Source: Marinobacter sp. S0848L
GTDB lineage: Bacteria > Pseudomonadota > Gammaproteobacteria > Pseudomonadales > Oleiphilaceae
Length of the DNA stretch: 64,000 nucleotides
Reading direction: 5' to 3'
NCBI RefSeq assembly: GCF_023016065.1
Contig: NZ_JALKAQ010000008.1
Coordinates: forward strand, 79,306-143,305
Below the pieces are notes generated by a model. The model worked only from the letters and a program-made list of their open reading frames with translations, was not told the DNA's origin and did no database searches. Below are positions 38,058-46,057 of the stretch, piece by piece. Made by a program: the position numbers and the translations under genes. The stretch's first letter is position 1. Each line of letters opens with the position of its first letter.

Positions 38058-38915
38058 TCAGGCGGCTATGGTTTCCTGATCGGCGAGAAACTGGTCGATT
38101 TGCTGCAGGTACTCACGGTTGTCGTGATCCCACGGGTGAAAGTCGGGTCGAAAGTAATCCAGATAGTTGCCGATTTGACGGCGCAGTAATCCAATATCTC
38201 CCATCGTGTATCTGAAAAAGTTCTTCCAGCCGTCCCAGTTGGTGATTTGTCCCTCATTGCGCAATGCTGCAATAAACGCAGGAATCGTTAAACCCCAAAA
38301 AATCACGGTCGCAGTCACGAGGCCCGCACTTCGGCCCAGGTAGGCGCCTGCACCTCGCCCCATGACGACATCCCAAACGTCATAAGCAACGGCTTTGTGC
38401 TCGGTTTCTTCCAGAGCGTGCCAGCGCCACAAAGCGGCATATTGCGGATCCGCACCTTCGGTGGCAAGTGGTTCGGATAACACTCCGTCAGCCAACAGGG
38501 CCGTAAAATGCTCCAAAGCGATCGTCGATGAAAGCCCGAAAGATTTGGGTGCATGCTTGGTCGCGCTTTTAAGCAGTTTGGTCACTACCCGTTCAAACGT
38601 TCTGGCGGCCGGCGTTTTGGCTAAGAACGCGGAATTGTACTCCTCATGTTCACGACCATGCATCGCCTCTTGACCAATAAAGGCTGTGACGGCTTTTTTC
38701 AGCTCAGGGTCTTCAATCTTGTCCCGGTAGGCTCGAACGCTATCGATAAAGAATCGCTCACCGACAGGAAGAATGGTTGAAAAAATATTGAGGAACGTCG
38801 TGAAAACCGGGCCGCCAGAATAGTGCCACTCACTAATAATCTTTGGGTCCAAGGCGAACCGAATGTCGCGTCTTGTCGGCATTAACATCGGTGTGTTCGT
38901 GTTTGGCTGACTCAT
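38058..38915 (-). CDS. PF10118 metal-dependent hydrolase family protein (second paralogue)
   Basis: 285 aa from the ATG at 38915, chosen because GGAGG lies 5 bases upstream; an earlier in-frame ATG (38951) lacks one. It has the two metal-site motifs FIGQEAMHGREHEEYN and LEETEHKAVAYDVW in the same order as its paralogue at 34150-35139. It is divergent from the monooxygenase gene with site C between them. Confidence 0.85.
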   Translation of the reverse strand: MSQPNTNTPMLMPTRRDIRFALDPKIISEWHYSGGPVFTTFLNIFSTILPVGERFFIDSVRAYRDKIEDPELKKAVTAFIGQEAMHGREHEEYNSAFLAKTPAARTFERVVTKLLKSATKHAPKSFGLSSTIALEHFTALLADGVLSEPLATEGADPQYAALWRWHALEETEHKAVAYDVWDVVMGRGAGAYLGRSAGLVTATVIFWGLTIPAFIAALRNEGQITNWDGWKNFFRYTMGDIGLLRRQIGNYLDYFRPDFHPWDHDNREYLQQIDQFLADQETIAA

Positions 38916-38972
38916 ATTAGCCTCCAACTGGAGTTGGTTTATTACGTGCACTAATTGATCTCCTGTACAACG

Positions 38973-38990
38973 TTACATTGACCAGTGTAG
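38973..38990. promoter_or_regulatory. Operator candidate C, TTACATTGACCAGTGTAG
   Basis: The third 18-bp copy of the TTACATT...AGTGTA motif, in the divergent region between the second PF10118 gene and the monooxygenase gene. Confidence 0.6.
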
Positions 38991-39076
38991 CATTGTCTAC
39001 AGGTTCCGTTTACTCTGATTGAATCGTGGGGTGCGGAGGGTGATTCTGTGGTGGGGCTAGTTGACGCGGAGATAAT

Positions 39077-40585
39077 ATGAGTAAGCACGTTGATGTATTG
39101 ATCATAGGGGCCGGCTTGTCAGGGATAGGGGCAGCGGCTCATTTGAGAAGAAATTGCCCGCAAAAGACATTTGCGATCCTGGAAAGTCGATCGTCTATGG
39201 GCGGCACTTGGGACCTGTTTCGTTATCCGGGTATACGGTCAGACTCTGACATGTTTACGTTGGGTTATAGCTTTAAACCATGGACAAGTGAGAAGAGTAT
39301 TGCCGACGGCGCTTCGATCCTGAACTACATAAAGGACACTGCACATGAGTACGGCATCACAGAGAAAATCACCTATGGAATGCAGGTTGTCCGTGTCGAG
39401 TGGGATAGTGCGAAAGCGCAATGGACAGTCATTGCTATTCTGAAAGATAGCAACGAAGAACATGTTTTCACGTGCAATTTTTTGATGGGTTGCACGGGTT
39501 ACTATAACTACGATTCGGGTTATACGCCTGAGTTTCCGGGCATTGAAAAATTCAAGGGAGAGGTTGTTCACCCGCAGAAATGGACAGACGACATTCAGTA
39601 TCAAGGCAAAAGAGTCGTAATTATCGGGAGCGGGGCCACGGCCGTTACCTTATTGCCTGCGATGTGCGGTCAGGCGGAGCATGTGACGATGTTACAGCGG
39701 TCGCCAAGCTACGTGGCATCTGTACCGGAGAAAGATCATATTTCTATTGGCTTGCGAAAGGTCTTGCCTGAGAAGCTGGTCTATAAATTAGCTCGGGCAA
39801 GAAACGTTGGTGTCCAGCTTGGCGTTTACCGGCTTTCCAAACAAAAGCCTCAAGCGGTTAGGCGCCTTCTGCTGATGGCCGCCAAGCGCCAGCTGGGCAG
39901 GGATTTCGACATGACACACTTCTCACCGCACTATAATCCGTGGGATGAACGGCTATGCGCGGTACCCAATGGCGACTTATTCAAAGCGTTGAAGCAAAAA
40001 AAAGCTTCTGTGGTTACTGATCATATCGACAGCTTTACCGAGCAAGGGATTCGGCTGAAATCCGGTAAGGTGCTGCAAGCAGACATGGTTGTGACAGCGA
40101 CTGGATTGGATATGAAAATATTTGGTGGGGTCACGCCCGTAGTCGATGGGCGAGCTGTAAATATCGGTGAATGCCTGATCTATAAAGGCTCCCTGGTCAG
40201 CGGCCTGCCGAATTTTTCTATGACGTTCGGATACACCAATTCATCCTGGACGTTAAAAGCCGATATGATAGCTGAGTATTGCTGCCGCCTGATCAACTAT
40301 ATGGATAAACACGGGATCCCTTACTGCGTCCCCGAAGCTCGGGGCGATGATTACTCTGATGCGCCGTTTCTAGACTTGCAGTCGGGATATGTGGCACGGG
40401 CCCGGCATTTGTTGCCGAGACAAGGCAATAGTGGCCCGTGGAAAGTCATACAAAGTTATTTGCACGACACCGCGGTGATTCGTTTTTCAAAGGGCAGCGA
40501 GCCTGGGCTGAGGTTTGCTAAAGCAAATCCGAAGAAAAAGGCAATAGCGGCCTTGCTTGGCCCGGTAGGACTCAAGTTTTCCTGA
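39077..40585 (+). CDS. Flavin-containing (Baeyer-Villiger-like) monooxygenase
   Basis: 502 aa. FAD-binding LIIGAGLSGIGAA is at about residue 9 and the NADPH-binding VVIIGSGATAV near 185. Between them FKGEVVHPQKW fits the F-x-G-x3-H-x3-W fingerprint of type I Baeyer-Villiger monooxygenases. It would insert oxygen into a ketone or oxidise a soft heteroatom. With SDRs and a hydrolase nearby, it fits oxidation of an alcohol to a ketone, then to an ester, then hydrolysis. The gene set recalls the mycobacterial mymA operon, but that is only a resemblance. Confidence 0.88.
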   Translation: MSKHVDVLIIGAGLSGIGAAAHLRRNCPQKTFAILESRSSMGGTWDLFRYPGIRSDSDMFTLGYSFKPWTSEKSIADGASILNYIKDTAHEYGITEKITYGMQVVRVEWDSAKAQWTVIAILKDSNEEHVFTCNFLMGCTGYYNYDSGYTPEFPGIEKFKGEVVHPQKWTDDIQYQGKRVVIIGSGATAVTLLPAMCGQAEHVTMLQRSPSYVASVPEKDHISIGLRKVLPEKLVYKLARARNVGVQLGVYRLSKQKPQAVRRLLLMAAKRQLGRDFDMTHFSPHYNPWDERLCAVPNGDLFKALKQKKASVVTDHIDSFTEQGIRLKSGKVLQADMVVTATGLDMKIFGGVTPVVDGRAVNIGECLIYKGSLVSGLPNFSMTFGYTNSSWTLKADMIAEYCCRLINYMDKHGIPYCVPEARGDDYSDAPFLDLQSGYVARARHLLPRQGNSGPWKVIQSYLHDTAVIRFSKGSEPGLRFAKANPKKKAIAALLGPVGLKFS

Positions 40586-40670
40586 AATTCGGGCTGGGGG
40601 TAATCGTTTCTGCTCGCGAGAATTGACGCATAACAAAGTTCAGTTTTTTGCTCTTTTTTGGTTTGTATAG

Positions 40671-40708
40671 AAAACCCCGCGCTGGATCACATCCACGCGG
40701 GGTTTTTT
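40671..40708 (+). terminator. Rho-independent terminator
   Basis: AAAACCCCGCG and CGCGGGGTTTTTT flank a 14-base loop after the monooxygenase gene and before gspN. Confidence 0.9.
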
Positions 40709-40780
40709 GTTGCTTTAATCATGCGCTTGGCAATTGTGTTTGTTAGACTCGGCAACCGGCTTACAAATGTGCACGATGCA

Positions 40781-41572
40781 ATGAGTGAAGATACCCCAAA
40801 ACCTTTTTTTCGCCCCGGCAAGTTCATCTTGCTGTTGCTACTTGGGCTGTTTGTCTTTGCGGTGACGCTTGTTATTCGGATGCCGATTGGCTGGGCCTGG
40901 CATCAGGTGTCGGGGCAGATAGACCTTCCGCCTCAGGTACAGGTCCGTCAAATGTCGGGCAGTTTGTGGGGTGGTGCGGCGAAAGTGCATTTGGCGGGAT
41001 TCCCCGCGCGGCTACAGTGGCAACTGGATTGGCCATCGTTTACTGATTTGACCCTTCCACTCGCATTCACAGTTTCTTCGCCGCAATCTCGTTTGAAAGG
41101 TATGGCCTCAGTGAGTTTGGCTGGCAATTTTGAAGTTGAGGCCGACGGTATCGTGACCGTTGCCGAATTTAAAGACCTTATCCGCCAAAGCGGCGGGGCC
41201 ATGATAGACGGCAAGGTGGTTATTGATCGCCTGAAACTGCGTTGGGCTGATGAGCGGCTGCAACACGCCCAAGGCTTGGGGCGGTGGGATGGTGGTTTGG
41301 TTACCTGGCCAATGGGGAATCAAACCGGTCAGGCTCAGTTTCCGCCAATGCAGGCGAACCTGGATACGGTAGAAGGTGGTGTCGCATTAGATATTTCGGA
41401 GCAGGGCGGTGATGGCCCCGCGGCGGATGCCAGTATCCTCTGGGACGGCATGATGGAAATTCGTGTGTACAAGCGGATGGTGGATTTGGCGCAACAGCCT
41501 TGGTCTGAAAACAGCAGCCCAAGCGATGTGGTTTTTCGGGTTAAACAACCTCTTTTGCCGGGAGGTTTATAA
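40781..41572 (+). CDS. gspN: Type II secretion system protein N
   Basis: 263 aa. One membrane helix near residues 13-35, then the GspN domain (VRQMSGSLWGGAA; LQWQLDWPSF). It is a periplasmic, inner-membrane-anchored accessory of the type II secretion machine. The start at 40781 places the membrane helix at the N terminus. The stop is 2 bases before gspC. Confidence 0.9.
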   Translation: MSEDTPKPFFRPGKFILLLLLGLFVFAVTLVIRMPIGWAWHQVSGQIDLPPQVQVRQMSGSLWGGAAKVHLAGFPARLQWQLDWPSFTDLTLPLAFTVSSPQSRLKGMASVSLAGNFEVEADGIVTVAEFKDLIRQSGGAMIDGKVVIDRLKLRWADERLQHAQGLGRWDGGLVTWPMGNQTGQAQFPPMQANLDTVEGGVALDISEQGGDGPAADASILWDGMMEIRVYKRMVDLAQQPWSENSSPSDVVFRVKQPLLPGGL

Positions 41573-41573
41573 A

Positions 41574-42440
41574 ATGTCTGTTTTGTCCGTGAAATCACAA
41601 GAACGAATGTCTCGAACATTGGCCAATCTGCTGCTCCTTGCTTTGGTGATGTATTTGGGAGTGGAGCTTGCACGGGTTGCCTGGCTGTATGCCTGGCCGG
41701 AGCAGCCTGTGCCGGAATTGTATGGGCAAGGAACTGGCGCGCAGAGTGCTTTACTAGGCAGTGGCTTGGCACCGATAGCCGGGTACGAATTGTTTGGCCG
41801 GTCTGCGTCTCAGGCCGGTGTTGCGGATGTTATTCGAGAAACCGCACCGGAAACTGGCTTGCGTTTGCGCTTGGAAGGCGTGTTGATAGGGCGGCGTCCG
41901 GAAGACTCCGGTGCTATAGTTGCCGGAAGCAACGGAGAAACGGAATACTACCGGGTAGGCGATAGGCTGCCGGGTAACGCAGAACTTGCTGAAGTTGAGC
42001 CCACTCGCATATTAATCAGGCGAGGCGGGCGATACGAATCGCTGGCCTTTGAAGAGGTGCTCGGGGTTGACGGGATTGTGGCGAAAACACCAAAGGAAGA
42101 ATCTCGTCCCCTAGGTTCGCCTGACGACATTCTGGCCAGCGCCAGGGCTCAACTGGATGCTCAGGGCGCAGCGGCTCTGCGCGCTTACGGGTTGAGCCCC
42201 GCCAGCGACAATGGCCAATCCGGATACGTGTACGATGGCTCGAATGCCATGCTGAACGCCGTTAATCTGAAACCCGGTGATGTGATCACAGCATTGAATG
42301 GCCAGCGGTTGGGCGATTTTGAACAGGATAAAGCGTTGTTTGACGAATGGCGCAGCCAGCCGCGGCTGGATATAGAAATAGAACGTAACGGAAGTCTACT
42401 TACGGTCAGCTACGCCATTCCCGAGCAATGGCGCAACTGA
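41574..42440 (+). CDS. gspC: Type II secretion system protein C
   Basis: 288 aa. Membrane helix near residues 16-35, then the HR region that binds the secretin (GYELFGRS...LRLEGVLIG), a linker and a C-terminal PDZ domain (LKPGDVITALNGQRL). GspC links the inner-membrane platform to GspD. GGGAGG at the end of gspN serves as the ribosome site, so they are coupled. Confidence 0.92.
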   Translation: MSVLSVKSQERMSRTLANLLLLALVMYLGVELARVAWLYAWPEQPVPELYGQGTGAQSALLGSGLAPIAGYELFGRSASQAGVADVIRETAPETGLRLRLEGVLIGRRPEDSGAIVAGSNGETEYYRVGDRLPGNAELAEVEPTRILIRRGGRYESLAFEEVLGVDGIVAKTPKEESRPLGSPDDILASARAQLDAQGAAALRAYGLSPASDNGQSGYVYDGSNAMLNAVNLKPGDVITALNGQRLGDFEQDKALFDEWRSQPRLDIEIERNGSLLTVSYAIPEQWRN

Positions 42441-42472
42441 TCGGGTAATTCAATACAGGACGATACCGCCAG

Positions 42473-44422
42473 ATGTATAACCATAAAACAAACATCCTCA
42501 GGGCACTCTTATTTGTTTTTCTGCTGCCGTTAGTGGCCGTGGCACAGGCGCAGGAAGAAACGTGGAGGCTGAATCTCAAGGAAGCAGATATACGGGCCTT
42601 CGTAACTCAAGTTGCGGACATCACCGGCTACAGTTTTGTGGTAGACCCGCGAGTGAAGGGCAAAGTCACGGTGCTGTCGAGCGCACCGATGAACAAAGAC
42701 GAAATTTACGATCTCTTTTTGGCGGTACTGAACGTGCACGGCTTTACTGCCATTCCTGGCGAAGAGGTCGTGAAAGTGGTGCAACAGGTGGATGCTAAAC
42801 AATCCGCTGAAATACTGGATCGGTTTAACGCAACACCCTCTGAACAACTGATTACCCGGGTTATCCAGATTGATAATGCCAACGCGCTGGAGTTGGTGCC
42901 GATTCTTCGCCCCTTGGTTGCTAAATACGGGCATTTGGCCGGAGTGGCGGCGGCCAATGCCCTGATCGTGAGTGACCACTCATCCAACATTCAACGCATC
43001 GAACAGATCGTTCGTGAGCTCGACAGCCCCTCCCGTTCTGAGGTGGAAGTCATCCAACTTCGTGAAGCTTGGGTTGGCGACATGGTGAAGTTGCTGCAGG
43101 AATTGGCGCCAAGTGAATTGGGCCGTGCCGGTAACGACAATGTAGCCAAAAAATACAACGTGACGGCCGATGAACGCAGTAATCGCCTGATTCTGCGCGG
43201 CGACGAAGTCTTCCGTGAAAAGATGCGAGTGCTGATCCGCAAACTGGACCAGCCCTCCGCAAGCGGCGGCACAACCAAAGTCATCCGCCTGCGCCACGCC
43301 GATGCCAAAACCCTGACCGAAATACTCAAAGGCGTTATGGGCGAAGCCATTAAAGAAAGTGGCGGCTCTGGCGGCACCGGTGGCAGTGCAGGAAACCCGA
43401 ACAACAACTTTGCTGTTTTCGCAGATGAAGGTTTGAACGCCCTGGTGGTTCGTGGCGACCCTTCCTTGATGCAAGAAGCGGAGCAGATTGTTTCTCAATT
43501 GGATGTTCGCCGTGCTCAGGTGATGATCGAGGCGGCGATCGTTGAGATCAGTGATGAGCTGGGCGACCAGCTCGGTGTGCAACTGGCCGCTGGCGACGAA
43601 TCCGCGTCGGCTCTGCCAGTACTGGGAACCAACCTGACCAGCGGTTCGGGTATGGTTGGCCTGAATTCCGTAATCGGGGCGCTGGTTGGCGACGTGGTAC
43701 CTCAGCTAGGTTCGGGCGTCACCATTGGTGCGGGCAACCGTGACGAGAACGGAATTACCTGGGGGGTGCTGATTCAGGCATTGTCCTCAGCGTCGGCGGC
43801 AAACCTGTTGTCTACGCCGAGTATCATTACACTGGATAACCAGGAATCAGAAATTATTGTGGGTCAGAACGTGCCATTCCGCACCGGGCAATCTACGGTC
43901 ACCGGCGACGGCACAACCAACCCATTCACCACCATAGAACGCCGCGACGTAGGCTTGTCACTGAAAGTAACCCCAACCATCAGTGCAGATGGCCTGGTGC
44001 GGATGGTGGTTGAGCAGACAACCGAGGATATTTCGGCGACGACCGTAGCCGGAGCCTCCGATTTGATTACCAATAAGCGGGAGATCAAAACCACCGTGCT
44101 GGCAGACGACGGCGAAACCGTTGTACTGGGTGGGTTGATCAAAGACGACTATCAGGTCAATACGAGCAAGGTGCCGCTGTTGGGCGACATTCCATACTTG
44201 GGCCGGCTGTTCTCGTCTGAGAGTGAAAGTCGCGTGAAGCGCAACTTGCTGGTGTTCCTGCGCCCGACCATCATGCTTGGAAAGCAAGATGCGGCAGCAG
44301 CGACCCTGCAGAAGTTCAACCGTTTGTGGGATGTGAATCTGGAGGTTCGCGAGAAATTGGGCTTGCCGGAGCCTAATGCCGAACCGGCAGTGGAAATGCT
44401 GTTTGATGGGCGTCGCTATTAA
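42473..44422 (+). CDS. gspD: Type II secretion system secretin GspD
   Basis: 649 aa. The signal peptide ends near VAQAQ-EE, followed by the N0 domain (LKEADIRAFVTQVADITGYS), N1-N3 repeats and the secretin core (VPFRTGQST; LLVFLRPTIM). It forms the outer-membrane channel. Third gene of gspN-C-D; the E-M genes are not in this window. A large terminator follows. Confidence 0.95.
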   Translation: MYNHKTNILRALLFVFLLPLVAVAQAQEETWRLNLKEADIRAFVTQVADITGYSFVVDPRVKGKVTVLSSAPMNKDEIYDLFLAVLNVHGFTAIPGEEVVKVVQQVDAKQSAEILDRFNATPSEQLITRVIQIDNANALELVPILRPLVAKYGHLAGVAAANALIVSDHSSNIQRIEQIVRELDSPSRSEVEVIQLREAWVGDMVKLLQELAPSELGRAGNDNVAKKYNVTADERSNRLILRGDEVFREKMRVLIRKLDQPSASGGTTKVIRLRHADAKTLTEILKGVMGEAIKESGGSGGTGGSAGNPNNNFAVFADEGLNALVVRGDPSLMQEAEQIVSQLDVRRAQVMIEAAIVEISDELGDQLGVQLAAGDESASALPVLGTNLTSGSGMVGLNSVIGALVGDVVPQLGSGVTIGAGNRDENGITWGVLIQALSSASAANLLSTPSIITLDNQESEIIVGQNVPFRTGQSTVTGDGTTNPFTTIERRDVGLSLKVTPTISADGLVRMVVEQTTEDISATTVAGASDLITNKREIKTTVLADDGETVVLGGLIKDDYQVNTSKVPLLGDIPYLGRLFSSESESRVKRNLLVFLRPTIMLGKQDAAAATLQKFNRLWDVNLEVREKLGLPEPNAEPAVEMLFDGRRY

Positions 44423-44442
44423 ACACTGATCAAGCATGAAGG

Positions 44443-44501
44443 GGGCCAGTTCCCGGCACACTTCAAGGCTTACGAGCCGTGCCGGGAGCTGGCCTTTTTT
44501 T
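44443..44501 (+). terminator. Rho-independent terminator after gspD
   Basis: A long stem, GGCCAG-T-TCCCGGCAC against GTGCCGGGAGCTGGCC (44444-44459 and 44479-44494), followed by a T run. Confidence 0.9.
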
Positions 44502-44781
44502 GTGCTCGGGATTGGCGTCAAGACGGAGGGGGCTGCGTTGGTCGCAAAGCGAACGTTCGGATTTGGGGTAACCTTATGCGATACCTTGAATAAAGGGTTC
44601 GATGGAGACTGCATGTCGACTGATTTACTAACTATATGTGGCACGTGAACACCAACAAAGCGCTGGCGATTGTTCGTAACCCTTCTCCGGATTTGTCTGA
44701 CAATGAGCGTTACTAATATAGGATTAAGGTTTGGTTCTATCTGCTAGGCACTTTTTGGAGCAGTCAGTAGTATCGCAACCT

Positions 44782-45900
44782 TCACTGTGACGAATGTTTT
44801 TTGCGATATTGGGTCGGTGTGCAGCCCATTTGTTTGCGAAAAGCAGTGTTGAATGTTGATTTCGAGTTGAACCCCACTTCGTAACAGATCTCGGTAACGC
44901 TATGGCGCGTATCCTTCAGTGCCTCGCAAGCCGCTTTAATGCGGTATCCATTAATCCACTCATAGAAATTCGAACCGGTACAAAGATTGATGGCAGCCGA
45001 TGCCTGATGGGTCGTGGTGCCACAGGTCTCAGCGAGCACCCTGAGGGTTAGTGCATTCTCTCTGAAGAGCCCCCTTTCCATGGCATTACCAAGTTCTTTG
45101 AAAAGTGTTATGTCGGTCTCATCAACAAGCGCTGGATTGTTTTGCTTGGCTGATTCCTTTGATGCCAACGGGACAGGTGCGGTTCGCTGTATGTGCATGG
45201 GTGGATGAGCATGGGTCAACAGCAGGTAGGTAAGATAGGCAGTGGTCGGTGCCAGTACAAAGGCAACGGAAAAACTCTCACCAAAAACAAAGTAGACAAG
45301 GATTCTGATGGTCAAACTGGCAGCAATAATTAACTGGATGAGCTGGAGATGTCCCACCCATTCACGCACGGCTGCCTTGCGAGTATTGATGCCCTTTTTT
45401 CGTTGCAGCCACCAATAAAATAGACTGGAAGCACCAATAACGGCCAAATAGGAATTGCCATAAAGCGTGATCGGTTGCCAGAGCGACTCAGCAATTCTGC
45501 CCTTAAACATCCAGTGAACCTTGAGTTCCCCCGGCATGCTCCAGAAAGGTATCGCAAGGGCAGCGACCAGAATCATCGGCGCGGCATGTAGCCACCAATC
45601 CCCGGCCTTGTTTAACGCGTTATCGCCCTGAATGGCTCGAATATAGCCGAAGATACAGAAAGGCATCATCACGATAAGCGGGTCGAAAAGCTTGAGAAAG
45701 AACGGAAACCGTTCCATCAAATCGCTGGCCTGGTACATGAATTCCAGAGACTGAAGGATAACGAGGCACACCAGAGCAAGCAGGTATGCCATTGGAAGCC
45801 TGTCCTGCTGCCTGTTTACAAACCAGCTCAAACTGGCGAAAAGCAGGATGACCCCGATGCAAAGGCATATCAGTGCGACGGTACCCGTCCAGTAATTCAT
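44782..45900 (-). CDS. Membrane-anchored AraC family regulator
   Basis: 372 aa. About seven hydrophobic helices fill residues 1-225, then a linker and a C-terminal AraC HTH domain (VTEICYEVGFNSKSTFNTAFRKQMG). This 7TM-AraC layout senses signals at the membrane. It faces the acylase gene across 157 bases that contain two matching palindromes, so it most likely controls that gene and itself. Confidence 0.9.
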   Translation of the reverse strand: MNYWTGTVALICLCIGVILLFASLSWFVNRQQDRLPMAYLLALVCLVILQSLEFMYQASDLMERFPFFLKLFDPLIVMMPFCIFGYIRAIQGDNALNKAGDWWLHAAPMILVAALAIPFWSMPGELKVHWMFKGRIAESLWQPITLYGNSYLAVIGASSLFYWWLQRKKGINTRKAAVREWVGHLQLIQLIIAASLTIRILVYFVFGESFSVAFVLAPTTAYLTYLLLTHAHPPMHIQRTAPVPLASKESAKQNNPALVDETDITLFKELGNAMERGLFRENALTLRVLAETCGTTTHQASAAINLCTGSNFYEWINGYRIKAACEALKDTRHSVTEICYEVGFNSKSTFNTAFRKQMGCTPTQYRKKHSSQ

Positions 45901-45914
45901 CTCGTCTCCATATA

Positions 45915-45930
45915 CGAATCGATCGATTCG
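45915..45930. promoter_or_regulatory. Operator candidate, perfect palindrome CGAATCGATCGATTCG
   Basis: A perfect 16-bp palindrome 15 bases upstream of the AraC regulator's start codon, suitable for autoregulation. A near copy lies at 45974-45989. Confidence 0.65.
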
Positions 45931-45973
45931 AACTCACAGGCTATTGTTTTTTAACGTTAAATAAAAAAGTAAT

Positions 45974-45989
45974 CGAATCTATCGATGCG
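45974..45989. promoter_or_regulatory. Second copy of the palindrome, CGAATCTATCGATGCG
   Basis: It matches the upstream palindrome at 14 of 16 positions. The centres are 59 bases apart and both are between the divergent genes. Confidence 0.6.
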
Positions 45990-46057
45990 GACGACCCGAT
46001 CCGACGGATGCCGTTAAATAGTCCTCGCAAAAACACAAAAACAACGAGGACTCCTCT

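Noticed and set aside
40658..40780. Upstream in-frame extension of gspN
   Set aside because: It runs through the terminator of the preceding gene; the ATG at 40781 places the membrane anchor correctly.
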